Source of the DNA: Lachnospiraceae bacterium
GTDB taxonomy: Bacteria; Bacillota; Clostridia; Lachnospirales; Lachnospiraceae
DNA: 34,182 nt
Assembly (NCBI GenBank): GCA_024698345.1
Contig: JAILRH010000007.1
Coordinates: forward strand, 1 to 34,182
Direction of reading: 5' to 3'
Shown here piece by piece: positions 16,946 to 26,029 of this stretch; the first letter of the stretch is position 1; each line of letters starts with the position of its first letter. Made by a program: the position numbers and the translations under genes. The notes beneath the pieces were generated by a model. The model saw nothing but the letters and a program-made list of their open reading frames with translations. It searched no databases and was not told the origin of the DNA.

Positions 16946-18415
16946 TTACTGCTCAACCATAGTTCCCATATAGTAAAATCCCTTTGATTCATCCAGATGA
17001 ACTTTAACTATACTTCCAATAAGACTCTTATCACCTTTAAAATGTACGAGAATATTATTGGTTAATCTTCCGGTAACAAGACTCTCGTCGTGATTATTTT
17101 CTTCCTCAACAAGTACTTCCACAGTCTGCCCCGTATATTTATCAGTATTTTTAGCTGATATTTCATTTATTACTTTTAGGAGTCTGCCAAATCTTTCTTT
17201 TATGACCTCCTCCGGAACCTGTCCTTCCATTGTTGCCGCTGGAGTTCCTGTTCTCTTTGAATAAATGAAAGTAAATGCGCTATCGTATTCCACCTGTTTT
17301 ACTACATCTATAGTTTCTTCAAAATCTTCTTCTGTTTCACCCGGAAAACCGACAATAATATCCGTTGTTATTGATATATCAGGTATTTTCTCTTTGAGTT
17401 TTTTTACTATTGTAAGATAATCTTCTTTTGTATAATGTCTGTTCATGATTTTTAATAATCTCGAGCTTCCGCTCTGAACAGGTAAATGCATCTGATTGCA
17501 TATCTTTTCTGACTCCGCCATAACATCTATAAGTTCATCAGATAAATCCTTTGGATGGGATGTCATAAATCTTATTCTCTTTAGACCTTCAATCTTTTCA
17601 ACCCTTCTCAAAAGTTCAGCAAAAGAAATCTCATTTTTAAGTCCTTTGCCGTAAGAATTTACATTTTGGCCAAGAAGCATAATCTCAACAACTCCGTCTG
17701 CCACAAGATTTTCAATCTCTTTAATTATATCTTCAGGCTCCCTGCTTCTCTCACGTCCTCTTACATATGGAACAATACAGTAACTGCAGAAATTATTACA
17801 ACCGTACATAATATTCACGCCGGATTTAAACTTATATTTTCTGATGCTGGGGAGATTTTCAACAATTTGTGTCGTTCCTTCCCACACGTCAGTTATCATC
17901 TTATTTTTTCCATATGAATTATATAAAATTTCCGCAAATTTGAAGATATTGTGAGTTCCAAATATTATATCAACAAAGCGATAACTCTTCTTAATCTTTT
18001 CAACTACTTCCTTTTCCTGCATCATACATCCGCATAATGCAATCTTCATATTAGGGTTCTTTTTCTTAAGATTAGACAGATAACCAAGTCTTCCGTATAT
18101 TTTTAAATTAGCATTTTCTCTGACAGTACAGGTATTATACACAACTAAATCAGCCTTCTCACTATCTGTTTCCACATAACCTATCTCTCTGAGAATTCCC
18201 AGGAGTTTTTCTGAATCATGGAAATTCATCTGGCATCCGAAAGTATTGATGCAGGCAGTTAGCTTTCTTCCTAATCTTCTCTCCTCATTGTATACGTGAG
18301 CTTTGCACAGATTCATATAATAATACTGTCTTTCGGTTTCACCTTCAAACTGCTTTCCTTCATTCGCAGCATTATCTGTATCTTCAATCATCTTATTTAA
18401 CAATTCTTTTTCCAT
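16946..18415 (-). CDS. miaB: tRNA-2-methylthio-N6-dimethylallyladenosine synthase MiaB
   Basis: MiaB is a radical SAM methylthiotransferase that adds a methylthio group to C2 of i6A37 made by MiaA. The 489-residue protein has the N-terminal UPF0004 domain with its three cluster cysteines (FGCQMN, NTCTVRE, LCGCMMQ), the radical SAM CxxxCxxC in GCNNFCSYCIVPYVRGRE, and a C-terminal TRAM domain (about 420-489). An in-frame ATG at 18427 lacks a Shine-Dalgarno, whereas the ATG at 18415 has GGAG 6 nt upstream and is preferred. The MiaB rather than MtaB/RimO call rests on the motif set, the TRAM-domain end and the neighbouring mutS-mutL-miaA genes. Confidence 0.94.
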   Translation of the reverse strand: MEKELLNKMIEDTDNAANEGKQFEGETERQYYYMNLCKAHVYNEERRLGRKLTACINTFGCQMNFHDSEKLLGILREIGYVETDSEKADLVVYNTCTVRENANLKIYGRLGYLSNLKKKNPNMKIALCGCMMQEKEVVEKIKKSYRFVDIIFGTHNIFKFAEILYNSYGKNKMITDVWEGTTQIVENLPSIRKYKFKSGVNIMYGCNNFCSYCIVPYVRGRERSREPEDIIKEIENLVADGVVEIMLLGQNVNSYGKGLKNEISFAELLRRVEKIEGLKRIRFMTSHPKDLSDELIDVMAESEKICNQMHLPVQSGSSRLLKIMNRHYTKEDYLTIVKKLKEKIPDISITTDIIVGFPGETEEDFEETIDVVKQVEYDSAFTFIYSKRTGTPAATMEGQVPEEVIKERFGRLLKVINEISAKNTDKYTGQTVEVLVEEENNHDESLVTGRLTNNILVHFKGDKSLIGSIVKVHLDESKGFYYMGTMVEQ

Positions 18416-18437
18416 TCTAATCTCCATGTTTCAAATC

Positions 18438-18466
18438 ATATTATTTTTTGCCACTTTTAGTTTCAA
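18438..18466 (-). promoter_or_regulatory. Candidate promoter of miaB
   Basis: On the minus strand TTGAAA (complement of 18461-18466), a 17-nt spacer and TAATAT (complement of 18438-18443) give a good vegetative-type promoter, 22 nt before the miaB start. Its -35 box lies inside the 16-bp tandem repeat array. Confidence 0.5.
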
Positions 18467-18554
18467 CAATTCTAATTTTCAACAATTCTAATTTTCAACA
18501 ATTCTAATTTTCAATAATTCTAAGTTTCAATAATTCTAAGTTTCAGTAATTCTG
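18461..18554. repeat. 16-bp tandem repeat array before miaB
   Basis: Five full copies of a 16-bp unit (plus strand TTTCAACAATTCTAAT, later copies TTTCAATAATTCTAAG) run from 18461 to 18540. A partial sixth copy (18541-18554) enters the 3' end of the cyclo-ligase gene, whose TAG stop falls inside the array. Copies 1-3 are identical and copies 4-5 are identical to each other, differing from the first group at two positions. Every full copy carries TTGAAA on the minus strand. Confidence 0.9.
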
Positions 18555-19075
18555 TTTTCTGTCACAATCCATTTTACTTTTTTATCATGTTCTTCTATAG
18601 GAATTGCTTCCATAATCTGATATTCAAAAGCAAGAGCCACACTTATAAGTTCGTCATTAAGATACCTGTCATAGTAGCCTCCACCGTAACCCAATCTGTC
18701 ACCGTTTATAGAAAAAGCCACCCCCGGCGTTACAATAACATCCGGAGGACAAGGTACTTTTTCGAGATAAGGTTCGGGAATATTCATATATCCCGGCCTA
18801 AGCTCATCTATTGAATTAATCTCAAAGAAAAACATTTTCTTATCTTTTATCTTTGGGACAGCAACTTTAATTCCCTTTTCAAAAAGTTTTTCTATTATTT
18901 TGTATGTATCTGCCTCATGATTTACAGAAACGTAAATATATACCATCTTGGCATCATTAATACACTCAAGGGTAAACAGATTAGTCGCAATAATATCTGA
19001 TTTTTCACGATATTCAGTCTCATCCATCTGTTTTCTTATATTCTTTATATAATCTCTAATGTCCTTTTTGTTCAT
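18536..19075 (-). CDS. 5-formyltetrahydrofolate cyclo-ligase
   Basis: This enzyme converts 5-formyl-THF to 5,10-methenyl-THF with ATP, returning stored folate to one-carbon metabolism. The 179-residue product has the family features: an N-terminal basic region with R..RK..M, VYIYVSVNHEADT, PKIKDKKMFFFEI, and the C-terminal VIVTPGVAFSINGDRLGYGGGYYDRYL substrate/ATP loop. It is named ygfA, yqgN or fthC in different genomes. The ATG at 19075 is preferred to an in-frame GTG three codons earlier. It overlaps the DUF896 gene by 20 bp, implying co-translation. Its last codons overlap the 16-bp tandem repeat array, so the C-terminus (ITET) may be repeat-derived. Confidence 0.92.
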   Translation of the reverse strand: MNKKDIRDYIKNIRKQMDETEYREKSDIIATNLFTLECINDAKMVYIYVSVNHEADTYKIIEKLFEKGIKVAVPKIKDKKMFFFEINSIDELRPGYMNIPEPYLEKVPCPPDVIVTPGVAFSINGDRLGYGGGYYDRYLNDELISVALAFEYQIMEAIPIEEHDKKVKWIVTENRITET

Positions 19076-19283
19076 TTTTATCACTCTTTGGAACTAAGTC
19101 CACAATACTTCCATCAGGATTCTTAATCTTAACATTTTTCAGCGAATTAGTGAGATTCCCCACAATTGCCATCCTATATTCCATTCTAAGTTTCTGCTGT
19201 TCCTGCTTTTCCTCTGCAGTAAGTCCTTCCGCCTTTGACTTTCTGTATAATTCGTTAATTCTATCTATCTTTTTCTGATCCAT
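19056..19283 (-). CDS. DUF896 (YnzC-like) small protein
   Basis: The 75-residue product matches the YnzC/DUF896 family: two short helices with INELYRKSKAEGLTAEEKQEQQKLRMEYR, followed by the conserved NPDGSIVDLVPK tail. The family is common in Firmicutes; the Bacillus protein is SOS-associated by genomic context, but no biochemical function is established. Start ATG at 19283 has GGAG 5-6 nt upstream. The gene follows the unknown 394-residue protein gene by 8 bp and overlaps the cyclo-ligase gene by 20 bp, so the three look like one transcription unit. Confidence 0.88.
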   Translation of the reverse strand: MDQKKIDRINELYRKSKAEGLTAEEKQEQQKLRMEYRMAIVGNLTNSLKNVKIKNPDGSIVDLVPKSDKNEQKGH

Positions 19284-19291
19284 AATAACTC

Positions 19292-20476
19292 CTATTTAAG
19301 AAAAATATATGAAGTGTCATCATCTGATGCAACCGCGCCGAGAAATTCACCTTTTTCAGTCATAACTATTTCATGGGAAGGGAACTGATGAATGTTCAAA
19401 TAATGCTTAACCTTGCCCAAAACATGTTTTTCTGTGGCGGATACAAACAGATTGTTGTTTACATAAACAATATCCGTATTACTTCCAAAGCTTATTGACA
19501 CTTCCTTTGTTTCAAGATTGAAAAATTCAATCTTATCCTCCTTATCTATTCTGATATGAGGTTGTCCGTTAATTATATAGGTCTTTGCAAGTTTTTTATC
19601 GGAGGCAACATTCTGATTTATACACTCCATACTTTCTCTTGTAGAAAGATTCTGAAATACAACCTTCTCCTCTTTATTTTCAAAATTGACCTTTGAATAA
19701 ATCAGATAATTGTCAACAATTCTTGCTGAACTAATGGTTTCGTCATAAAATGCATGATCAATAGTCTGAGTTATCATACTAGGCTGTTCAAGCAGTAAAT
19801 CAGAAACAAACTGAGAAATATTAACTAGAATTAGTGATTCGATTGACGCTTCTTCTTTTGACAACAATGCATGTCTGTTCTCTTCAAGAAGTGAAAAACC
19901 AGTTTTCATGATGCAGGTATTATTTGTAAAAGGAAGAATATAATCAATACCGTTTAATTTGAGATTCTCATCAGCGATCAATGTCTGTCTGTTCTCTCTG
20001 TAATTGAAAAGAATCAGGGTAAAATCAAAAAATCCTTCATAATTATCCTGCAAATTTCTTCTCTTAATTGCACGCTGTACAATCAGATTAGCATCATCAA
20101 GAATGAATATTTTAATCTGCTTATTATACGGATAATACTCCATATTGTCTTTGAGAGTGATAAGCTTTTCTAATTTATCTTCAACATAATTATATCTCAT
20201 TATATTAAAGTGATATGTACCGTCATACTGATCGTCGTATTCAGTAAAATAAATACAATCAGATCTGTAAGCACATTCAAAAATAGAAAACGCATCCACT
20301 TTATCACTTAGCGGACAAACCTCCGTTCTCTCATTATCTTCCAGTCTATAAATATAATATCTCACCTTTGGCACACTGGCAAAAGGCCCATCTTCATATT
20401 CCTTTTCCAAAATGATATCATCCTTAAGGTGTATTCCGTTGTAATATTCTGATTGTGCTAAGAATCTAATATTCAT
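19292..20476 (-). CDS. Conserved-looking hypothetical protein, 394 residues
   Basis: I do not recognise the family. The protein is soluble: no signal peptide or membrane helix. It is rich in short beta-strand patterns repeated along its length, such as DCIYFTEYDDQYDG, DNYLIYSKVNFEN, IEFFNLETKEVSI and IVYVNNNLFVSATEK, which look like blades of a beta-propeller. That fold is inference. The start at 20476 is supported by AGGAG about 11 nt upstream. It lies 89 bp after the FAD-dependent dehydrogenase gene and 8 bp before the DUF896 gene. That gap contains a TGCCA/TGGCA palindrome and is AT-rich but shows no clear promoter. Confidence 0.8.
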   Translation of the reverse strand: MNIRFLAQSEYYNGIHLKDDIILEKEYEDGPFASVPKVRYYIYRLEDNERTEVCPLSDKVDAFSIFECAYRSDCIYFTEYDDQYDGTYHFNIMRYNYVEDKLEKLITLKDNMEYYPYNKQIKIFILDDANLIVQRAIKRRNLQDNYEGFFDFTLILFNYRENRQTLIADENLKLNGIDYILPFTNNTCIMKTGFSLLEENRHALLSKEEASIESLILVNISQFVSDLLLEQPSMITQTIDHAFYDETISSARIVDNYLIYSKVNFENKEEKVVFQNLSTRESMECINQNVASDKKLAKTYIINGQPHIRIDKEDKIEFFNLETKEVSISFGSNTDIVYVNNNLFVSATEKHVLGKVKHYLNIHQFPSHEIVMTEKGEFLGAVASDDDTSYIFLK

Positions 20477-20565
20477 CTCATCAACTCCTATTAACTACTT
20501 GCCATGTGGCATAATCATACTTATATATAATACTATAAAAACAAAATAATTTAAATACAAAGAAA

Positions 20566-22194
20566 CTAATGTCTGTATTTTTTTGCAATAGCTTCAAACA
20601 CTTTTATTCCATCAATTGCAGCAGATGTGATTCCACCTGCATATCCTGCTCCTTCACCACATGGATAAAGCCCTCCATAATTTACCGAAACAAAATCATC
20701 ATCTCTAATTATTCTTAAAGGAGAAGATGTTCTGCTTTCCACAGCAGAAATAACAGTATCCTTATCGTTAAATCCATGAATATTTCTCGAAAATCTTTCT
20801 ATAGATTCCTTTATTGCATCATTAATAAAATCAGGAAATATATTATTAATATCTGCCATATTATAATTTCCCTTAGTGTTAGGTTTCACTTTTCCAAACT
20901 CTGATGTTATAATTCTCTCAACATAATCCCCGTATCTCTGAACAGGAATCTTCCCTTTTCCTTCTTCATACGCTTTTTTCTCAAGTTCCCGTTGAAACTT
21001 CACACCATCAATCGGATTAGTTGCATTATAATCCTCTGGTGATACCGCAACCACAATGGCACTGTTTGCGTTTTCTCCCGTTCTGTCGCTGTAACTCATT
21101 CCATTTACAACCATTCGTCTTTCTTCTGAAGAAGCATTTACCACGTATCCTCCCGGACACATACAAAAAGAATATACTGCCCTTCCATCATTTGTTTTTC
21201 CTGTCAGTTTATAAGGACTTGGAGGCAACACCTCACTATGATTCTTTCCGTACATCACATCATCAATATCCTTTTGAAGATGTTCCACTCTGACACCAAC
21301 GGCAAACGGCTTTGGTTCCATAGCAAATCCAAGATTATACAATTTTTCAAAAGTATCTCTTGCACTGTGCCCTATTGCAAGAACCACTGCATCGCTTTCT
21401 ATAGTTTCTGTCTCATTTACAACAACACCTTTAACTTTGTTGTTTTCAATCAGAAAATCTGTAACCTTTGTTTCAAATCTGACTTCTCCGCCTTTAGATA
21501 TTATATACTCTCTTATATTTTTTACAATTACACTTAAAATATCCGTTCCGATATGAGGTTTTGCGTCATACAAAATATCTTCTCCTGCACCAAATTTTAC
21601 AAGTGTTTCAAGAACAAACTGATTTCTCAACTGTTTGTCACTTACAGATGTATTCAACTTACCATCAGAAAAAGTACCTGCACCGCCTTCGCCAAACTGA
21701 ACATTCGAATCAGGATTTAGAATTCCATTTTTCCAAAACTCTTCAATACATTCAATCCTCTTATCAACCTGCATTCCCCGCTCTAAAACCATAGGCTTAT
21801 AACCATATTCAGCAAGCATTAGAGCACAAAACATTCCGGCCGGTCCAAATCCCACTATCACAGGTCTGTTACTTAGTATTTCCTCTCCGTTTTCTTCAAA
21901 GCTATACTTTTTTACATCCTTTAAAAAAGTAACATCCCTATTATTAAGCAATTTCTTAGGAAATGAATCTGTCCATATTCTCACAGAAAAAACGTAGAAA
22001 ATCTCAGGTTTCTTTCTGGCATCTATTGATTTTTTTACAATCTCCAGATTGCGTATATTCTCTTTCTTCATTCCTGTCTTTGATGAAACAGCATCAATCA
22101 GTTTCCGTTTCAAGCCATTATCTGACACATTAGCACTTACTTTCGCCACTTCATCAACACTTAATTTAATCTGATTTATTTTGAGAATTGTCAT
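20566..22194 (-). CDS. FAD-dependent dehydrogenase of the COG2509 type
   Basis: The 542-residue protein has an N-terminal alpha/beta region (about 1-90), then the FAD-binding Rossmann loop GFGPAGMFCALMLAEYGYKPMVLERG and the family signature GEGGAGTFSDGKLNT. It also has an ATG motif-like LAIGHSARDTF and the C-terminal GEGAGYAGGITSAAIDGI that completes the FAD site. These uncharacterised dehydrogenases are widespread in Firmicutes; substrate unknown. It is probably cytoplasmic. The ATG at 22194 with GAGG 5 nt upstream is preferred to a GTG two codons earlier. It follows the YhiN-type flavoprotein by 54 bp, so two unrelated-substrate flavoproteins sit in tandem. Confidence 0.88.
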   Translation of the reverse strand: MTILKINQIKLSVDEVAKVSANVSDNGLKRKLIDAVSSKTGMKKENIRNLEIVKKSIDARKKPEIFYVFSVRIWTDSFPKKLLNNRDVTFLKDVKKYSFEENGEEILSNRPVIVGFGPAGMFCALMLAEYGYKPMVLERGMQVDKRIECIEEFWKNGILNPDSNVQFGEGGAGTFSDGKLNTSVSDKQLRNQFVLETLVKFGAGEDILYDAKPHIGTDILSVIVKNIREYIISKGGEVRFETKVTDFLIENNKVKGVVVNETETIESDAVVLAIGHSARDTFEKLYNLGFAMEPKPFAVGVRVEHLQKDIDDVMYGKNHSEVLPPSPYKLTGKTNDGRAVYSFCMCPGGYVVNASSEERRMVVNGMSYSDRTGENANSAIVVAVSPEDYNATNPIDGVKFQRELEKKAYEEGKGKIPVQRYGDYVERIITSEFGKVKPNTKGNYNMADINNIFPDFINDAIKESIERFSRNIHGFNDKDTVISAVESRTSSPLRIIRDDDFVSVNYGGLYPCGEGAGYAGGITSAAIDGIKVFEAIAKKYRH

Positions 22195-22248
22195 ATACAC
22201 CTCAATATCTTCTTTCTAAACTACACTCTTTTTTCTATATCACATTCG

Positions 22249-23463
22249 TTATCCAATACTATCGGATGCCAGTATTGCTCCCGCAAACGCAAAATGAAGA
22301 TTATATCCTCCACACATTCCGTCTACATCCAGCATTTCTCCGATTATATAAAGATTTTTACATAGTTTTGACTCAAAACTATGTGCATCTATCTCGTTAA
22401 CATTAATTCCACCTGCTGTAACCTGGCAATAATCAAAGCCTTTAACATTTACAACTTCTATTTCAAAGGTCTTAAGCATTGATACAATCTTGCCAATGCG
22501 CGAATCATCAATCTCGCCCATTTTTGCAGAATAACTTACACCGGCGTTTTTTGCAATCGCTGTAGCAAGCTTAACGTTTATTATGTAGGAAAGCGAATCA
22601 GTCAACTTTGTTTTCGGATATTTCCTCTTACTTTCACGAAACCATGTAGTGAGCTTTTCTTGTGAAATATTTGGGAAAAGATCGATAATAACGTGAGGTT
22701 TCTTTTTCTTTTTAAGCATATAAGCAACATCTCTGCTAAGATTAAAAATAGGAATACCCGATAAACCATAATCAGTAAACTGTACTTCTCCCAATTCAGA
22801 ACTCATAATTTTGTCATCAAGGTACAGCATAACATTTCCCTTCGCTCTCACTCCGGATATTTCTTTAAAAAACTTTTCTTTACATATAAGAGCTGTGAGC
22901 GCAGGCACACAATGATTTACTGTATGACCAAACTTCTTTGCCAGGGCATATCCACTTCCATCTGAGCCGGTTTTTTTGTATGACATTCCACCTGTTGCAA
23001 GTATTACGGACTTGCCCTCGTATGACATGTTATCCGCTGTAATCACAAACCTTTCATCTATGTTTTCGATTGCCGCCACTTCACATTCGTACAAAAATTC
23101 CACACCATTTTCCATGCATCTTGTTACAAGAAGATTTTTCACGGCCGCAGCCTGTTCCGAGTAAGGATATACATAACCATCCCTATCTCTTGTAAGCATT
23201 CCAAGATTTTCAAAGACCTCAATAACTCTATTCGGAGAAACCTCAGAAAGAATCTGTTCCATAAAACCATCTTCACTGCAATTATAATTATCTCTGTACA
23301 TTTCCAAATTGGTTATATTACATTTTCCATTTCCGGTCATAAGTATCTTTTTGCCACATACCGGCATATGTTCAACAACCAAACATTTCTTTCCTTTCAT
23401 TGAACACAGAGCCGCCGTCATCAATCCTGATGCGCCACCGCCAATAATCACCACATCAAACAT
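22249..23463 (-). CDS. NAD(P)/FAD-dependent oxidoreductase, HI0933/YhiN family
   Basis: The 404-residue flavoprotein starts with the dinucleotide-binding motif VVIIGGGASGLMTAALCSMKGKKCLVVE, followed by the family signature KKILMTGNGKCNITN, then LATGGMSYKKTGSDGSGYALAKKFGH. It ends with GGYNLHFAFAGAILASDSIG. Its reaction is not established. An in-frame ATG-like start at 23559 would add 32 residues and overlap the upstream gene. AGGAGG 5 nt before the ATG at 23463 and the canonical MFDVVIIGGG N-terminus decide for 23463. Spacing to the upstream BofC-like gene is 28 bp. Confidence 0.9.
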   Translation of the reverse strand: MFDVVIIGGGASGLMTAALCSMKGKKCLVVEHMPVCGKKILMTGNGKCNITNLEMYRDNYNCSEDGFMEQILSEVSPNRVIEVFENLGMLTRDRDGYVYPYSEQAAAVKNLLVTRCMENGVEFLYECEVAAIENIDERFVITADNMSYEGKSVILATGGMSYKKTGSDGSGYALAKKFGHTVNHCVPALTALICKEKFFKEISGVRAKGNVMLYLDDKIMSSELGEVQFTDYGLSGIPIFNLSRDVAYMLKKKKKPHVIIDLFPNISQEKLTTWFRESKRKYPKTKLTDSLSYIINVKLATAIAKNAGVSYSAKMGEIDDSRIGKIVSMLKTFEIEVVNVKGFDYCQVTAGGINVNEIDAHSFESKLCKNLYIIGEMLDVDGMCGGYNLHFAFAGAILASDSIG

Positions 23464-23491
23464 AGAAACCTCCTGTGAATCCAAATCAAAA

Positions 23492-23830
23492 TCAGCTCGT
23501 ATATAATTCAAGAAATCTAAACAATTCATGTGCACTCTCCACATACACACCATCCTCAAGAATCAATCTTTCTTCCTCGGACAAATATTCTGAAGAAATT
23601 GCCGTATTTGCAATAAATTCATCATTATCATTATAGATAACAATATAACCGTTTTTTATCCTTATCCAATAGCATGTTGCTTTTCTTTCAATGTTATTTG
23701 TTATCACTTCACTGTCAACTTTATTATATTTTATATTATACTTTTTAACTGAGTAAGAACCTGCAAAATAAGCAGATATAAACAGAATTATTAACGCAAC
23801 AAAGCAGAAAATATATGTTTTTCGTTTCAT
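23492..23830 (-). CDS. Small membrane-anchored protein resembling the BofC C-terminal domain
   Basis: The 112-residue product has one N-terminal signal-anchor helix (about 6-25) and an extracytoplasmic domain of about 75 residues reading YWIRIKNGYIVIYNDND..., then SSEYLSEEERLILEDGVYVESAHELFRFLELY. That pattern (aromatic strand, then an LxEEE..L..G.....ELxxFLE helix) resembles the C-terminal domain of the sporulation regulator BofC and short proteins in Lachnospiraceae carrying it. BofC in Bacillus restrains SpoIVB, but a regulatory role here is not shown. Start ATG at 23830 has AGGAG 6 nt upstream. It sits 51 bp after the flippase gene. Confidence 0.6.
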   Translation of the reverse strand: MKRKTYIFCFVALIILFISAYFAGSYSVKKYNIKYNKVDSEVITNNIERKATCYWIRIKNGYIVIYNDNDEFIANTAISSEYLSEEERLILEDGVYVESAHELFRFLELYTS

Positions 23831-23881
23831 AACAAACTCCTTTTATCATATATTTTCTGCATTAATCCAATAATTATGCAT

Positions 23882-25576
23882 CTATAACAAATGTAATTTC
23901 TTACATAATCTAACTATTATTTCACCCTTAGGAATTCCAAGTAAAACAGCCTCATCTATTCCTTTGATTTTAATTAGTACTATGAAATAAACAGGTATAG
24001 CAACTAAAATTGCCAAAATAACCGAAATATCATTACGTATAACATAATTATCTAAACCGACATTCTCAAGCAAAATCTTTGTTCCCAAGAATACAATATA
24101 ACTGACAGCTCCCATTATTATTCCACTGCCTAACGGTTTGACAAATGTATCAACCACATCCTGTGTATATCCCAGATACTTTTTCAGTGCTCTCGCATTC
24201 AAAAAGCATACCATCATAGCAAAAGTAAAATCTCCAATAACAACGCCAAATATACCAAGTTTAAATGGAATAAGAAGTACTGTTATAAAGATTAAATGTA
24301 CAAACAAGGAAATTGCTGAATTGTAAATAGGAACTTTCAATTTATCAATTCCCTGCAATACCGAATTGGTAATTGTTGATAGTGAAAAAGCCGCAACGGT
24401 AAAAATACTAAACATCATCACAAGTGTCGTAGTTGCCCTGTTTCCTGTTGACGGAAACAGTAATACACATATCGGGCCTCCGAGAAGAGAAAGTCCAATA
24501 CCGCATGGCACAGTAATAATCATAGTAAATCTGAGTGCCCCATTAATTTTGTTTTTAACCTGATCTATTTCATTTAATGTATATGATTTGACAATTGTCG
24601 GTACCATTGACAATGTCAATGCAGAAGCAATTGCTATCGGCATAGTTGTAAGTAATTTGTATTTGCCGCTATATATTCCCCATATTCTATTTTTAACCAC
24701 TTCATCAAATCCAAATAAATTAACCTGAACTTGTCCAAAAATGGCATTATCTAACAGATTTCCAATCTGATAAACTGTTGTACTCAACAAAATTGGAGTA
24801 ATAGTAAAGAATATAACCTTTGTAATTGTACGATATGACTCTATATCATGGTTACCATTTTCTAATATGTCACTCTTTATTGATTTTTTTCTTTTCTGGT
24901 AGATACCAATCAATATAACAAAGGCGGCAAAAGCACCAAGACATGTTCCGAGAGTTCCTCCTGCAGCACCCCAACTCTCAGCATTAAATAACTGCTGTTT
25001 TCTGGTACTATAAGCAAGACTCATTCCGTAATTATAGAGATAATATGCAGCAGCAACACTGACAATAGCATTCACTATCTGCTCGAAGACCTGAGACACA
25101 GCTGTCGGTCCAATATCTCCCATTCCTTGGAAATAGCCTCTGAAAACGCCCATTATACAAACAAAAAAAACTGTAATCCCCAATATTCTGACAGCCTTTA
25201 TTGCGCCTCTGCTCTTAAACAATGTTCCCGCCAAAAAATCTGCACCAAAAAACGCAAATAATCCTACTATCAAGCCAACAACAATTGAATACACCAACGC
25301 ACCAATAAATATTCTGTGGGCATTCTTATTGTCTTTTATAGCCAATTTTGCGGAAACTAATTTTGAAACTGCTATTGGCATGCTCTGTGACGAAATAAGC
25401 AATAAAATTGAATAAATGTCAAATGCTGAGCCATAGTATCCATTTGCAGTATCACCGATAATATTTGTAAGAGGGACTCTATAAATAAGTCCTATCACTC
25501 TTACAAGAATACCTGCAAATGCAAGAATACTTCCCTGAAGCAAAAAATTAGTCGTTTTTTTCTTTGTATTACTCAT
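23882..25576 (-). CDS. MOP-superfamily polysaccharide/lipid flippase (SpoVB/MurJ-like)
   Basis: The 564-residue protein has about 14 membrane helices and begins with the family motif FLLQGSILAFAGILVRVIGLIYRVPL. Later come FRGYFQGMGDIGPTAVSQVFEQIVN and a NLLDNAIFGQ element. These are typical of the SpoVB/YtgP branch, which moves lipid-linked oligosaccharides or lipid II across the membrane. Substrate cannot be told from sequence; SpoVB, MurJ-like lipid II flipping and a capsule role are all possible. ATG at 25576 has AAAGGA 6 nt upstream. It is 11 bp after cdd, so co-transcription is likely. Confidence 0.87.
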   Translation of the reverse strand: MSNTKKKTTNFLLQGSILAFAGILVRVIGLIYRVPLTNIIGDTANGYYGSAFDIYSILLLISSQSMPIAVSKLVSAKLAIKDNKNAHRIFIGALVYSIVVGLIVGLFAFFGADFLAGTLFKSRGAIKAVRILGITVFFVCIMGVFRGYFQGMGDIGPTAVSQVFEQIVNAIVSVAAAYYLYNYGMSLAYSTRKQQLFNAESWGAAGGTLGTCLGAFAAFVILIGIYQKRKKSIKSDILENGNHDIESYRTITKVIFFTITPILLSTTVYQIGNLLDNAIFGQVQVNLFGFDEVVKNRIWGIYSGKYKLLTTMPIAIASALTLSMVPTIVKSYTLNEIDQVKNKINGALRFTMIITVPCGIGLSLLGGPICVLLFPSTGNRATTTLVMMFSIFTVAAFSLSTITNSVLQGIDKLKVPIYNSAISLFVHLIFITVLLIPFKLGIFGVVIGDFTFAMMVCFLNARALKKYLGYTQDVVDTFVKPLGSGIIMGAVSYIVFLGTKILLENVGLDNYVIRNDISVILAILVAIPVYFIVLIKIKGIDEAVLLGIPKGEIIVRLCKKLHLL

Positions 25577-25587
25577 AATATATCCTT

Positions 25588-25977
25588 TTACAACACAAAA
25601 CCAAAAGGCATCAGTTCTGACACCTTGTAGTTCTTTATTTCTTTTCCATTTGTAACTATTACTTCTCCATCCGGCATAAATTCAGTCATTACCTGCCTAC
25701 ACATACCACATGGCATTGTAAAATCACCAGAAGACGAAGTAATGGCAATCTTTACCAAATCTTTTCTGCCTTCTGAAACAGCTTTGAATATAGCACATCT
25801 TTCCGCACACACCGTTGCCCCGTAAGAAGCATTCTCAATGTTGACACCGGTATATACAGTGCCATCGCTACACAAAAGTGCTGCGCCTACTCTGAAATCA
25901 GAGTATGGCGCATATGCATTTTTTTGTATATCGATGGCTATATCACATAATTCTTTGTCCGAAACTATATTATTCAT
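25588..25977 (-). CDS. cdd: Cytidine deaminase
   Basis: Cdd deaminates cytidine and deoxycytidine to uridine forms in pyrimidine salvage. The 129-residue product has the catalytic zinc motif CAE (VCAERCAIF), the paired PCGMC zinc ligands, and the substrate-binding NIENASYGAT. Length matches the homotetrameric Gram-positive enzyme. A TTG at 25995 is in frame, but the ATG at 25977 preceded by GGTGAG is the likely start. In many Firmicutes cdd follows ybeY; here a DUF3048 gene stands between them. Confidence 0.94.
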   Translation of the reverse strand: MNNIVSDKELCDIAIDIQKNAYAPYSDFRVGAALLCSDGTVYTGVNIENASYGATVCAERCAIFKAVSEGRKDLVKIAITSSSGDFTMPCGMCRQVMTEFMPDGEVIVTNGKEIKNYKVSELMPFGFVL

Positions 25978-26029
25978 ATACTCACCATCCCACAATAATT
26001 TAATAAATTATTATAAACCTATTAACTAA

